Part shown: positions 36,065 through 44,608 of the stretch, one piece after another | Layout of the letters: each line of letters starts with the position of its first letter | How positions within the stretch are numbered: the first letter of the stretch is position 1 | From: CAYVTD01 sp964454445 | Lineage (GTDB): Bacteria > Bacteroidota > Ignavibacteria > Kapaibacteriales > UBA2268 | DNA: 60,537 bases | Assembly (NCBI GenBank): GCA_964454445.1 | Contig: CAYVTD010000014.1 | Coordinates: 1 to 60,537, forward strand | Direction of reading: 5' to 3' | The notes under the pieces: model-generated | Seen by the model: the letters and a program-made list of their open reading frames with translations, nothing else | The model's database searches: none | What the model was told of the DNA's origin: nothing | Translations under genes and position numbers: made by a program

Positions 36065-36367
36065 ATGACAAAAGCAGACATTGTTGACGAAATCGCAAAA
36101 GCTACCGGCTTGACCAAGATTGAAACAAAAGCAGTTGTAGATGGAGTTTTTGCAAGTATCATCAATGCTATCGCCAATGGAAAGAGAATCGAGTTGCGGG
36201 GTTTTGGTGTCTTCAAGTCAAAGAGTCGCAAACCGCGCATGGCTCGCAATCCCAAGACAGGCGAACTCGTCCCGCTCGAGAAAAGATATGTCCCAGTCTT
36301 CAAGCCTTCTCCTGACTTTCTTACAAAAGTCAACGATTCGATGAAAGAGCTTGGTGGAGATGAATAG
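36065..36367 (+). CDS. HU/IHF-family DNA-binding protein
   Basis: 100 aa, full HU length. It opens MTKADIVDEIAKATGLTKIE and has the characteristic GKRIELRGFGVFKSKSRKPR and RNPKTGE arm segment with the proline-bearing DNA-intercalating loop. The family acts as a nucleoid-associated dimer that bends DNA. It has its own consensus promoter and a small basic ribosomal-type gene 92 bp downstream. Confidence 0.95.
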   Translation: MTKADIVDEIAKATGLTKIETKAVVDGVFASIINAIANGKRIELRGFGVFKSKSRKPRMARNPKTGELVPLEKRYVPVFKPSPDFLTKVNDSMKELGGDE

Positions 36368-36459
36368 TGGTTCTCTATTTTTTATGGTTTTTCACCGGGC
36401 TGTAAAAATTTATCTAAATATCGGTTGAAATATATATTTTAAATTAAAGGAGGAACTAA

Positions 36460-36552
36460 ATGCCCTGCGGTAAAAAGAGAAAAAGGCATAAAATGTCCAC
36501 TCACAAGAGGAAAAAAAGGCTGAGGAAGAATCGCCATAAAAAGAAAAAGTAA
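36460..36552 (+). CDS. AURKAIP1/COX24-domain small basic protein (mS38-like)
   Basis: 30 aa, extremely basic: MPCGKKRKRHKMSTHKRKKR followed by LRKNRHKKKK, about two-thirds Lys/Arg/His. The pattern KRKRHKMxxHKRKKRLRKNRHK is the COX24/AURKAIP1 motif, seen in mitochondrial ribosomal protein mS38 and in tiny bacterial proteins annotated under that domain name. It is preceded by AAAGGAGG at ideal distance and followed by a perfect intrinsic terminator. It is probably a small ribosomal-subunit component. Easily missed by gene callers because of its length. Confidence 0.85.
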   Translation: MPCGKKRKRHKMSTHKRKKRLRKNRHKKKK

Positions 36553-36561
36553 CATTTGAAG

Positions 36562-36591
36562 CGCTGCATTTTTTTTGCAGCGTTTTTTTTT
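36562..36591 (+). terminator. Intrinsic terminator after the COX24-type gene
   Basis: CGCTGCA (36562-36568), a 7-T loop, TGCAGCG (36576-36582), then a run of T. It lies 9 bp after the stop codon and also separates this strand from the convergent DUF4249 gene. Confidence 0.9.
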
Positions 36592-36613
36592 ATTTCTATC
36601 TTACAAATTTTAT

Positions 36614-37435
36614 TCAAAAGCTAACCTTCTTGCTCGCCCTGCTAAACCCTAGGAACAAACCAATGCCGCCTTTTATGTTTCCTTTTATGTTCGTGCCTGA
36701 AGTGCCAAAAATATCTCCATCTGAGCCTCCATTATATCGGCTTAAAAAATAATTGTAAAAAGGCTCATCGTAGCAATCGATATAACACATATAATTGTTG
36801 CTGACAAAAAAGATTTCTGCATCTTCGTTATTATAAAGCCATATATTATATACAGGCAGCGCCATATTTCCATTTTTGAGAGTGTCTCTTGTCCTGTATG
36901 AAGTATAATACGTATAATAATCGCTAAATTGTTCCTTGATGAATGCAGCATAAGCTGATTTTGCTTTAGGAATAAAATTAGCTATTAAATCATATTCCCA
37001 ATGATCACCTCCCCGGTCTGCTTTTACAAAACGACCCCGCAACGAAAAAGAATCAATTTCAATCGGCTCGGGTATCCGCGTTTCAGCACTTGCCTGCAAT
37101 CCCTGCCATTTAACAGCTAAATGATAGACACCCTGGCTTTCAACAGGCAACTCTTTACTAAAATATGTATTTGTAGCTGAATCGTAGCTTAGCTTGTACT
37201 TTACGTTTTTATAGCTAATAAATGCATCAGCGTTGCGTACAGTGGCTTTTTCAATGCTATATTCTTCGAGAGGTGGCAAAGTGCGGGTAATCGTTAATCC
37301 TTGCAATGGCTTGCCTTCTTCGAGAATACCCCGAATGACTAATTCTTCGATATAAGGCAGTTCCTGACTATCGACAACATCTTCACATGAGATTAGCAAA
37401 ACTGATAAAATGAACAAAATAACGTGTATTTTCAT
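36614..37435 (-). CDS. DUF4249 lipoprotein, partner of a TonB-dependent receptor (pair 1)
   Basis: 273 aa from the ATG at 37435. I chose that start because GGAGGA lies just upstream and it begins a lipoprotein signal (MKIHVILFILSVLLISC, Cys17). The mature region (YIEELVIRGILEEGKPLQGL, then DAFISYKNVKYKLSYDS and a long beta-rich part) fits DUF4249, a family of surface lipoproteins found next to TonB-dependent receptors. It follows the receptor gene by 14 bp. It may act as a lid or substrate-binding lipoprotein; ligand unknown. Paralogue at 50269-51126. Confidence 0.82.
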   Translation of the reverse strand: MKIHVILFILSVLLISCEDVVDSQELPYIEELVIRGILEEGKPLQGLTITRTLPPLEEYSIEKATVRNADAFISYKNVKYKLSYDSATNTYFSKELPVESQGVYHLAVKWQGLQASAETRIPEPIEIDSFSLRGRFVKADRGGDHWEYDLIANFIPKAKSAYAAFIKEQFSDYYTYYTSYRTRDTLKNGNMALPVYNIWLYNNEDAEIFFVSNNYMCYIDCYDEPFYNYFLSRYNGGSDGDIFGTSGTNIKGNIKGGIGLFLGFSRASKKVSF

Positions 37436-37449
37436 TGTAATCCTCCTAA

Positions 37450-39777
37450 TTAAAAACTGAAATTCAAACCAAAAGTTGGTATAATAGGAAATAAAGAAAT
37501 CTGCTTTAATGTTTTTTTCTCTTTCCATTCATCTCCGACACCGACATAATCGTAATCTATATACCAAGCAAAAGGATTGTGCCGATTGTATAAATTATAT
37601 ATGCTAATATAAAATTGGAAAGGCAAGCCAAACCATTCGAAGTGATGTATAGCATTGAAATCGAGACGGTGGTATGGAGGCAGGCGAAAGCCATTTCTAT
37701 CTGTATATTGGTATTTATCTTCATACCAAGGGGATAATCCATCGAAAGTCGGAAAATTATAAGAACCTGTTGGCATTGTATATGCTTGCCCAGTGCCATA
37801 AACCCAGGAGCAGGACAATTCCCAGCGTTCTGATGGCTTCCAGGTTACAACAATAGAAATATCGTGGCGCCGGTCGTAACGTGGTGAGAACCATTTTCCA
37901 TCGTTCAACTCGTCGAACTGCCTTTCTGTCCAAGCAAGAGTGTAACCAATCCAGCCTGCGAACTGTCCAAGCCTTTTATTTAAAAATAATTCCAATCCAT
38001 AAGCACGTCCTCTGCCCTTGACAAATTGTTCTTCGAGTGGCACACCAAAATTGAAATCAGCATCGTCTTTGTATTCGTAGATATTACTCATATTTTTATA
38101 ATAGATCTCGCCCGTTAGCAGGTATTCCCTATCAAACAACTGATATTCAAAGCCTAAAGAGCCCTGAATGGATCGCGATGGTATTACGCTTTTTGTCGAT
38201 GGAAACCATAAATCCGTTGGCAAAGTTATATCGTTTCTTACCAGCAAATGCAAATATTGATTGGCAACGGCAAAAGAAGCATTTATTGAAAAGAGGTCAG
38301 AAAGATTGTACTTCCCAGAAATTCTTGGTTCAGCATTTAGATAATTTCCATTTTCAAAATAATAAAGACGCATTCCTATATTAGCATTAAAAACAGGCGT
38401 TATCTGCCATTCGTCCTGAGCGAATATCGCTGCATCGATGGTGTTTATAATATTTTCCGGTGCGTCTTCCCATTCTTCGCCAAAAAGTTTTGCTTCGGCA
38501 GAGGCTCGAAAATGATGCCATGTAGTTTCAATGCCTGTTTTTATAATGTGCTTGTCATTAGGGAAATACTGTGCATCAGCCCTAAGAGTTAAATCTCGAA
38601 TACCTGAAAAAATATCGAGACGTTGTTTCCTGTTATCGTCAGTCATAACTGTATTGAAATTGTAATCTGTGTAAATTAATGAGAAATTAGTGAAAACTGT
38701 TGGTGAGACTATGTGCATCCATCTCAAATTGCCTGTTTTATTGCCCCAAAACATCTCAAAGTTGTTGTCTTCGCTTTCGGGGGAAGATAATAAGTCTCTG
38801 CCAAAGAATCCACTAACAAAAATCCTGTCGCTTTCAGATATTTTATAATTAGCCTTAGCATTCAGATCATAAAAATAATAGTTCGGTACTTCCTCGTCAT
38901 CAGAAGTAACCATTTTCATCATCAAATCGAGATACATTCTTCTGCCAGAAATCATAAAAGTTATATCATCGCCTATCGGACCTTCTACAGTTAATCTCGA
39001 ACTAATCAAGCTAATGCCGCCTGTGCCAGATATTTTCTCTTTAGTCCCTTCTTTCATAGTCATATCAAGCACACTCGAAAGTCGTCCCCCATATTCAGCT
39101 GGAAAAGCACCCTTAATCAATCGTATATCCCTTAAGCAATCGGAGTTGAATGTACTTAAAAAGCCACCAAGATGGCTGGGATTATAAACAATAACACCAT
39201 CAAGCAATGTAAGATTTTGATCGGGTGAGCCACCCCGTATATACAAGCCACTTGATAATTCTGTTGCTTGCTGCACCCCAGGTAATAATTGCAAAGAACG
39301 AAAAACATCAACTTCGACAAGTGAAGGCATTCTCGTTATAAAAAAAGGAGAAATATCTATTGTGCTTATTGGCACTTTCGAAGATCGCATCTGCTCGCCT
39401 TCGACTGTAACCTCTTCCATACGAATATCTTTAGTTTGCAATTCCAGATTGATTATTGTGTCTGCTTTGCCACTCAAATCAATATTAACACTATAACTTT
39501 CATAGCCGATGCCACTTGCCACCAAACGATACTTCCCTGCTTTGACATTAGCAAGCGAGTAGAAACCAAACTTATTTGTATATGCACCTCGCAATGGCAC
39601 AGTTGTATTGCTATCAATGGAATATAATGCAACAGCAATGCCGATGGCATACTCTCCACTCTTCTTTTCAACGACAGTGCCTGCTATTGCTCGAACTTCA
39701 TTGGCAGCAACGGCTACTGAAGACAAAAGGGATAAGTTTAAAGTTAGACAGACTATTATTATTAGTAATTTATTCAT
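37450..39777 (-). CDS. TonB-dependent outer-membrane receptor (pair 1)
   Basis: 775 aa. A signal peptide precedes a carboxypeptidase-regulatory-like beta-sandwich (about 28-115, GYESYSVNI at its end), a plug (about 150-235, with VFRSLQLLPGVQQ and GLYIRGGSPDQNLTLLDGV, then GAFPAEYGGRLSSVLD) and a 22-strand barrel ending in ...FGLNFSF. TonB-dependent receptors import scarce ligands using the proton-motive force, and in Bacteroidota most resemble SusC or ferric-siderophore types; this one is shorter than SusC. It is co-transcribed with a DUF4249 lipoprotein. Ligand not readable. Confidence 0.92.
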   Translation of the reverse strand: MNKLLIIIVCLTLNLSLLSSVAVAANEVRAIAGTVVEKKSGEYAIGIAVALYSIDSNTTVPLRGAYTNKFGFYSLANVKAGKYRLVASGIGYESYSVNIDLSGKADTIINLELQTKDIRMEEVTVEGEQMRSSKVPISTIDISPFFITRMPSLVEVDVFRSLQLLPGVQQATELSSGLYIRGGSPDQNLTLLDGVIVYNPSHLGGFLSTFNSDCLRDIRLIKGAFPAEYGGRLSSVLDMTMKEGTKEKISGTGGISLISSRLTVEGPIGDDITFMISGRRMYLDLMMKMVTSDDEEVPNYYFYDLNAKANYKISESDRIFVSGFFGRDLLSSPESEDNNFEMFWGNKTGNLRWMHIVSPTVFTNFSLIYTDYNFNTVMTDDNRKQRLDIFSGIRDLTLRADAQYFPNDKHIIKTGIETTWHHFRASAEAKLFGEEWEDAPENIINTIDAAIFAQDEWQITPVFNANIGMRLYYFENGNYLNAEPRISGKYNLSDLFSINASFAVANQYLHLLVRNDITLPTDLWFPSTKSVIPSRSIQGSLGFEYQLFDREYLLTGEIYYKNMSNIYEYKDDADFNFGVPLEEQFVKGRGRAYGLELFLNKRLGQFAGWIGYTLAWTERQFDELNDGKWFSPRYDRRHDISIVVTWKPSERWELSCSWVYGTGQAYTMPTGSYNFPTFDGLSPWYEDKYQYTDRNGFRLPPYHRLDFNAIHHFEWFGLPFQFYISIYNLYNRHNPFAWYIDYDYVGVGDEWKEKKTLKQISLFPIIPTFGLNFSF

Positions 39778-39983
39778 AAAAGAGCTTGTATTTATATAAT
39801 GAACATTAATTCGTGGATTTGCAAAATTGCTAAATAAAACTGATTTGAAGAAAAAGAAAATTAAAGAAAACTTTTGATAATGATAAAAAAAATTCAGTAT
39901 TTTTATTGCATATTTACGATTTTTTTCTTAAATATGATTATATTATCTTACAATTTTAATTATTTTATTTGGAGGGAATTTTT

Positions 39984-42128
39984 ATGAAAAGCATCATTAC
40001 TTTAATTTACTTATTTCTAATAAGCTGCTTTTTACAAATGGAAGCCCAAAACCTTGCAAGCACCGACCCACAACCCCGTAATGTAGTGCTTGAAGAGCTT
40101 ACAGGTATCTATTGCGGTTTCTGCCCTGATGGCCATCGCTTGGCACAAGAGCTTTATAATAATAACCCTGGGCGTGTTGTGCTTGTCAATGTTCATGCTG
40201 GTTCTTATTCTGTACCACAAGCTGGCTCTGGTCATCCTGATTTCCGCACTCCTTATGGCGATGCTTTAGTTACTCTATCCAATCTTGCTGGTTTCCCAGC
40301 TGGAATGATAAACAGACAATTATTCGAAGGATCACAATATTCACAACAAAAAGCCGGCGCCCTCGCCCTTAGCCGCGGCGGTTGGGCAATTGCAGCAGCA
40401 GAGGTTTTCGCCGATACTTACTCTCCTGTGAATATTGGTGCTAAAATCGAAAGAACTTCGCTAACAACTCTTGAAATCACTGTTGAACTTTATTACACAG
40501 CGACCACTGGGCAAAACAGCAAACTCAACATAGCCCTGCTCGAAGACGGATTCGTCGGTTATCAAGCAGGCTCTGGAGGCGACGAAGAATATATACACAA
40601 CCACATTCTCCGCGATTTTGTTACAGGGCAGTGGGGTGAAATTATAACCGGAACAAACGCAGGGCAAACTTTTACAAAAAAATACACTTATACAATTACA
40701 GACCGGGTTAAGCCAATAGGTAGCAATCTAAAAATGGCTTTTTATGTTACTCAAGCCGACAATAAACATATTTATACCGGAATACAAATGGATGTCCCTT
40801 CTATCAAGCCTAATGCGGAATTGACTTCCAAAGGCGAAGCTCTGATACCTGTTACAAAAAATAAAACTTTTACTAAAACTGCTACGCTTAAAAACATATC
40901 AGATGCTCCTGTTACTTTCAATGTTTCTACTAATTCCGATGGAAAACAAGGACTTGCGTGGACTGCAGAGCTTGCTAATCCAGAACAATCCACAATTACT
41001 TTGCAACCGCAAGAAAGCGCTAACATTAACTATGTTGTCAAAACTAATGCTAATCTTGGCAAAATGAGTGCTACCCTGAAGGTCGAGGAAACTAACACTG
41101 ATTTAATGCTATCATATTCTGATGAAGTTACAGCCATTTCTTCAGATGCAGAGTATTATCTGATTACAGATAAATCCGAAGAGCAGTATTCAGTTGAAAA
41201 TTATATGATCAAAGGAGGTTACGACAAGTTTATTAATATCTATCCAACGGATTTCAAAGTTGTAAAAGACGAGCTAAGCGAAATAAAAACACTTGTCTGG
41301 AATGGAGGAGCAGCCAAATCTCTGACAAACGAAGAAACCGAAACAATTACGACACTTATGAGTAATGACGTAAAAGTTTTATTAATGGGTAACCAAATAA
41401 TTGGCTCACTCTATAATAGCGATGCTTTAGGTTACTTTGGAATAAGCTATCTCGGCTATTCAACACAGGGTTATGGCTCTTCGCCTTGGCGAGTATGGCT
41501 CTCCGGAGTGTCTGACGACCCAATTACCTGGAATATGGGACTAATGTTTGAAGGCAACCTTATTCAGTATTTACTGTGCTTGGTGAAAGTAGTGGATTTC
41601 ACAACAACTTCGGCAATTCTACATTTCTCAAATGATGGTAAAAGGTGCGTTTGGAATTCGCAAACAAGCAAGGTAGATACTTTCGACATCGCCGGAGTTG
41701 ATGCTATTTTCGGTGTTAAAGTGCAAAAACCAGATTCAAGGCACGTTATTCTCGGATTTACTCCTTACGTAATTAAAAACGTAACTTTGCGAGAAAGATT
41801 AATAAAATCAGCACTCGATTGGATGCACGGAGTTGTTGGTGTCGATGAAAATGAAACAGATTTCTCTAATGCCTTGGCAGCTTATCCTAATCCAGCAAAT
41901 AATTCGACAAATCTACGTTTCTCGGTTAATGGCACAAAAAATGCAGAAGTGAGAGTATTTATCACTGATTACTTAGGTAAACAAATAGCTGATTTCTCTT
42001 ATGGCTCGCTTGCACCAGGAGATTATAACAAATTCCTTGATTTGCAATCCCTATCGTCAGGCTGTTATAATATTATTTTAACTGTTAACGGAGTTGCTCA
42101 GACAACAAAATTGGCAATTATTAATTGA
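39984..42128 (+). CDS. Omp28-domain protein with a type IX secretion C-terminal signal
   Basis: 714 aa from the ATG at 39984, which follows GGAGGG and begins a signal peptide ending near MEAQ. An Omp28/thioredoxin-like domain (about 30-260) carries CGFCPDG (C44, C47) and VLVNVHAGS. A middle region (about 270-420) is Ig-like, followed by a Rossmann-like stretch (residues 420-620). The C-terminus (from NALAAYPNPANNSTNLRFSV) is a Por secretion sorting domain ending in a conserved GCYNIILT strand region. It is probably exported by T9SS and attached to the cell surface. Larger relative of the lipoprotein at 5844-6704. Confidence 0.85.
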   Translation: MKSIITLIYLFLISCFLQMEAQNLASTDPQPRNVVLEELTGIYCGFCPDGHRLAQELYNNNPGRVVLVNVHAGSYSVPQAGSGHPDFRTPYGDALVTLSNLAGFPAGMINRQLFEGSQYSQQKAGALALSRGGWAIAAAEVFADTYSPVNIGAKIERTSLTTLEITVELYYTATTGQNSKLNIALLEDGFVGYQAGSGGDEEYIHNHILRDFVTGQWGEIITGTNAGQTFTKKYTYTITDRVKPIGSNLKMAFYVTQADNKHIYTGIQMDVPSIKPNAELTSKGEALIPVTKNKTFTKTATLKNISDAPVTFNVSTNSDGKQGLAWTAELANPEQSTITLQPQESANINYVVKTNANLGKMSATLKVEETNTDLMLSYSDEVTAISSDAEYYLITDKSEEQYSVENYMIKGGYDKFINIYPTDFKVVKDELSEIKTLVWNGGAAKSLTNEETETITTLMSNDVKVLLMGNQIIGSLYNSDALGYFGISYLGYSTQGYGSSPWRVWLSGVSDDPITWNMGLMFEGNLIQYLLCLVKVVDFTTTSAILHFSNDGKRCVWNSQTSKVDTFDIAGVDAIFGVKVQKPDSRHVILGFTPYVIKNVTLRERLIKSALDWMHGVVGVDENETDFSNALAAYPNPANNSTNLRFSVNGTKNAEVRVFITDYLGKQIADFSYGSLAPGDYNKFLDLQSLSSGCYNIILTVNGVAQTTKLAIIN

Positions 42129-42164
42129 TTTTTTTGATGTTTCTATAAAAGTAAATGTCTATAA

Positions 42165-42272
42165 ATACCTTAATAGAAATAAAATAGCAAAATAGTATCA
42201 ACTTTATTCATCTTTTTTCTTGAAAAAATGAAAGAAGTTATTATCATTTGAAGATTTGTTCTATTAAGGTAT
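42165..42272. repeat. Short inverted-repeat element upstream of ispF
   Basis: Perfect 14-bp arms, ATACCTTAATAGAA (42165-42178) and TTCTATTAAGGTAT (42259-42272), bound a 108-bp block that includes a small TTTTTTC/GAAAAAA hairpin near its centre. It could be a MITE relic, or terminator and leader structure between the two genes. Confidence 0.4.
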
Positions 42273-42319
42273 ATATTATTTAATAATTATAATATTTTCC
42301 ATATAAACAGAAAGATAAA

Positions 42320-42793
42320 ATGATTGGTTTCGGCTACGACAGCCACAAATTAGGAAAAGGCAAAGATTTAATCTTGGGAGGGATAAAAATACCTTCGGAA
42401 TTAGGCACAGAATCACACAGCGACGGCGACGCTGTTCTACATGCCCTTTGTGATGCAATTTTCGGCGCCTCTGCACTTGGAGATATTGGAGAACATTTTC
42501 CCGATACAGACCCAAAATATAAAAATGCCGATAGTAGCATTTTTTTAAAAGCTGCAATGGATATCCTCAAGCAACAAAATCTACTACTGATAAATATTGA
42601 TGTTACAATAATACTTGAAAGGCCAAAATTATCTCCTTTTAAAGAAGAGATTCGTCAAAACATTAGTTCACTTTGCAACTTGCCACTCGAAAGAGTGAGC
42701 ATTAAAGCAAAAACTAACGAAAAAATGGGCTTCGTCGGACGTTCTGAAGGCGTTTGCGTTTATTGCGTCGTGCAGATAGAGAAACGCTTATAA
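42320..42793 (+). CDS. ispF: 2-C-methyl-D-erythritol 2,4-cyclodiphosphate synthase IspF
   Basis: 157 aa, normal length. Zinc ligands D7, H9 (GYDSHKL) and H41 (SDGDAVLHALCDAIFGA) are present, as are ALGDIGEHFPDTDPKYKNADS and IKAKTNEKMGFVGRSEG. It forms a homotrimer and closes the cyclic diphosphate in the MEP pathway, so the organism makes isoprenoids by that route. The product feeds UppS, encoded in this window. Monocistronic. Confidence 0.97.
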   Translation: MIGFGYDSHKLGKGKDLILGGIKIPSELGTESHSDGDAVLHALCDAIFGASALGDIGEHFPDTDPKYKNADSSIFLKAAMDILKQQNLLLINIDVTIILERPKLSPFKEEIRQNISSLCNLPLERVSIKAKTNEKMGFVGRSEGVCVYCVVQIEKRL

Positions 42794-42801
42794 TAATAAA
42801 C

Positions 42802-42963
42802 TCAAACAGGAAAATAAGTATGACTGATGAACACCATAATCGCCAAAAGGGCAACTCCTAAAACTATACTATATAATATCAATTTCTTTTCAATCGGCAT
42901 TAATGGTTCATATTCCATTTTTTCGATTTCTTTCGCAATTTTCACTTTCTCTTCCATTGTCAT
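42802..42963 (-). CDS. 53-residue single-span membrane protein
   Basis: 53 aa from the ATG at 42963: a charged helix (MTMEEKVKIAKEIEKMEYEP) followed by one TM segment (about residues 27-46) and a short tail. A longer reading upstream would run into the yeiH coding end, so the start after that gene is preferred. It follows the YeiH-type transporter gene by 23 bp and is likely co-transcribed; a small accessory subunit is plausible but unproven. No family recognised. Confidence 0.6.
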   Translation of the reverse strand: MTMEEKVKIAKEIEKMEYEPLMPIEKKLILYSIVLGVALLAIMVFISHTYFPV

Positions 42964-42986
42964 TCTTTTTTTATTTATAAATAAAT

Positions 42987-44429
42987 TTATATTATCGGCG
43001 GTTTTGCACCATGGAAAAACAACCATGAAATAAATAAACCGATCCAAATGATAAAACCAAACAAACAAATAATATAAATGGCAGCGAGCTTGCCAATACC
43101 ATCTTCCCATAATTTTTTAAAGTTAGACATCATCCCGATAGTGAAGAAAGTCATAACGAAAAACAACTTTCTGAAAACATCTGCTTCTTGAGTTGCGATT
43201 TTTGCCGATTCGATTGCTTGAGGGACAGAAAGGCATAAAATCAAAAACAAAAGGAAAGTCAGGACGTATCCGATAACAAATTTTGGAAATCTCTGCCAAA
43301 TTTCGACTATTTTCACTTTGTCGTAAACATTCTTTTTCTCGATTTTTGCTGCCCAAATAAAAGCAAGCACAAATGCCCAGATACCGATAAAGACATCAAT
43401 GAAAACCTTCACAGTAGTGGCTGTCATCAAAATCCATCCTTCTTTGTATTGCACACCTTCCATAGCAAGCGCCTTCGCCCGGATTAATCCGTCGGCTACG
43501 GCACCACTAGCCACAGCTGCGCCATCTGTTTTAACAGCCAGCCCCATCCAAGCCCCTGCCACGAGAGGTTCGTTCCATAGAAACGTTTGGGCAAGGAATG
43601 GTAGTAGTAATAATTCGACGACAGCAAAAATGACAACAAGCGAAGATACCATTATTGGAATTACAGGCTTTGCGCGAATGGCTCCACCTGTTGCAATAGC
43701 CGCAGAAACGCCACAAATGGAAATACCAGAAGCCAAGGGAGCCGCCCATTCCTTGCTAAATTTAAAATACTTTCTTGCAACAAAATATACAACTGCCCAA
43801 TATATCAAATATGCTTCGATAATAGCACATAACCCTCTGAACATAACAGCTGAAGCAAGCCCTGTTGCCTCTGCCGCCTTCACTCCCAAGCCGGCTCCCA
43901 TTATAACAATAGCTGTTTTAATATATAATTCGGGCTTTGTTGCCGCTTTAAGTTTATCTGCAAGTTTTGGGAAAAAATTACCTATAGCCAAGCCAGCAAG
44001 CAAAGCTATGATAAAACCTGCTTCCCCCGTCAAATTAAATGACCAGCCAATTGAATAACTATCTAATTTATCAGGAGTAGCAGCTATATAAGCAAAATGA
44101 CCAATGACAAAACAAATAAAGCTAATTAAGAATACAAAACTAAAGCTATAAGCAAACTTTCTGACATTTTCATTCATCAATTTAGCGCCAATTCCCAACG
44201 AAATTAGCAAAAAGAGATAAGTGAGCAATAAAGATACAAAACCGCCGATGTCTTTGAAGCTTGGTGACACTACACCTAAGGATTTAGTGATATCCATCCA
44301 CACTGCAGTATTTACACCCCAGCCTAGTATATCAGCACCAAAGAACACCCCTAACGAAAGAAAAAAAACAACAAGCCCAAGCCAAAAAGAGAGCCAATCT
44401 TCGCTTACATGCGTTTTCTTGTCTGCCAT
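42987..44429 (-). CDS. YeiH-family putative sulfate exporter
   Basis: 480 aa from the ATG at 44429 (GGATTGG upstream); an in-frame TTG three codons earlier is less likely. About 11-12 TM helices. Family blocks include GEAGFIIALLAGLAIGNFFP, IKTAIVIMGAGLGVKAAE, GISICGVSAAIATGGAIRAKP and GAWMGLAVKTDGAAVASGAV. This is the Cons_hypoth698/YeiH family, annotated as putative sulfate exporters and longer here than the roughly 340-aa YeiH because of four extra N-terminal helices. A 53-aa membrane protein follows. Substrate not demonstrated. Confidence 0.85.
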   Translation of the reverse strand: MADKKTHVSEDWLSFWLGLVVFFLSLGVFFGADILGWGVNTAVWMDITKSLGVVSPSFKDIGGFVSLLLTYLFLLISLGIGAKLMNENVRKFAYSFSFVFLISFICFVIGHFAYIAATPDKLDSYSIGWSFNLTGEAGFIIALLAGLAIGNFFPKLADKLKAATKPELYIKTAIVIMGAGLGVKAAEATGLASAVMFRGLCAIIEAYLIYWAVVYFVARKYFKFSKEWAAPLASGISICGVSAAIATGGAIRAKPVIPIMVSSLVVIFAVVELLLLPFLAQTFLWNEPLVAGAWMGLAVKTDGAAVASGAVADGLIRAKALAMEGVQYKEGWILMTATTVKVFIDVFIGIWAFVLAFIWAAKIEKKNVYDKVKIVEIWQRFPKFVIGYVLTFLLFLILCLSVPQAIESAKIATQEADVFRKLFFVMTFFTIGMMSNFKKLWEDGIGKLAAIYIICLFGFIIWIGLFISWLFFHGAKPPII

Positions 44430-44566
44430 CCCGGCCAATCCTTTTATGAAACATCTTTTGTTTAAAGAAATATTTTATAATTTATAATAAAATATCTTAA
44501 TTTCAAAAAATTTTCTATCATTATGAAAAAAAAATAAAAATCAAGTTAATTATTAGAAAGAATTAG

Positions 44567-44574
44567 TATTTTTG
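44567..44574 (+). promoter_or_regulatory. Candidate -7 element for the mreB operon
   Basis: TATTTTTG matches TAnnTTTG, 35 bp upstream of the mreB start. No good TTTG lies 19 bp upstream, so this is half of a promoter. Confidence 0.4.
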
Positions 44575-44608
44575 TAATTTACAATAATAAGAAAATAATG
44601 AAAAGAGT

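Noticed and set aside
43399..44058. 219-aa plus-strand frame opposite the YeiH gene
   Set aside because: It is antisense to a well-supported membrane protein and has the Ala/Pro/Thr-rich composition of a mirror frame.
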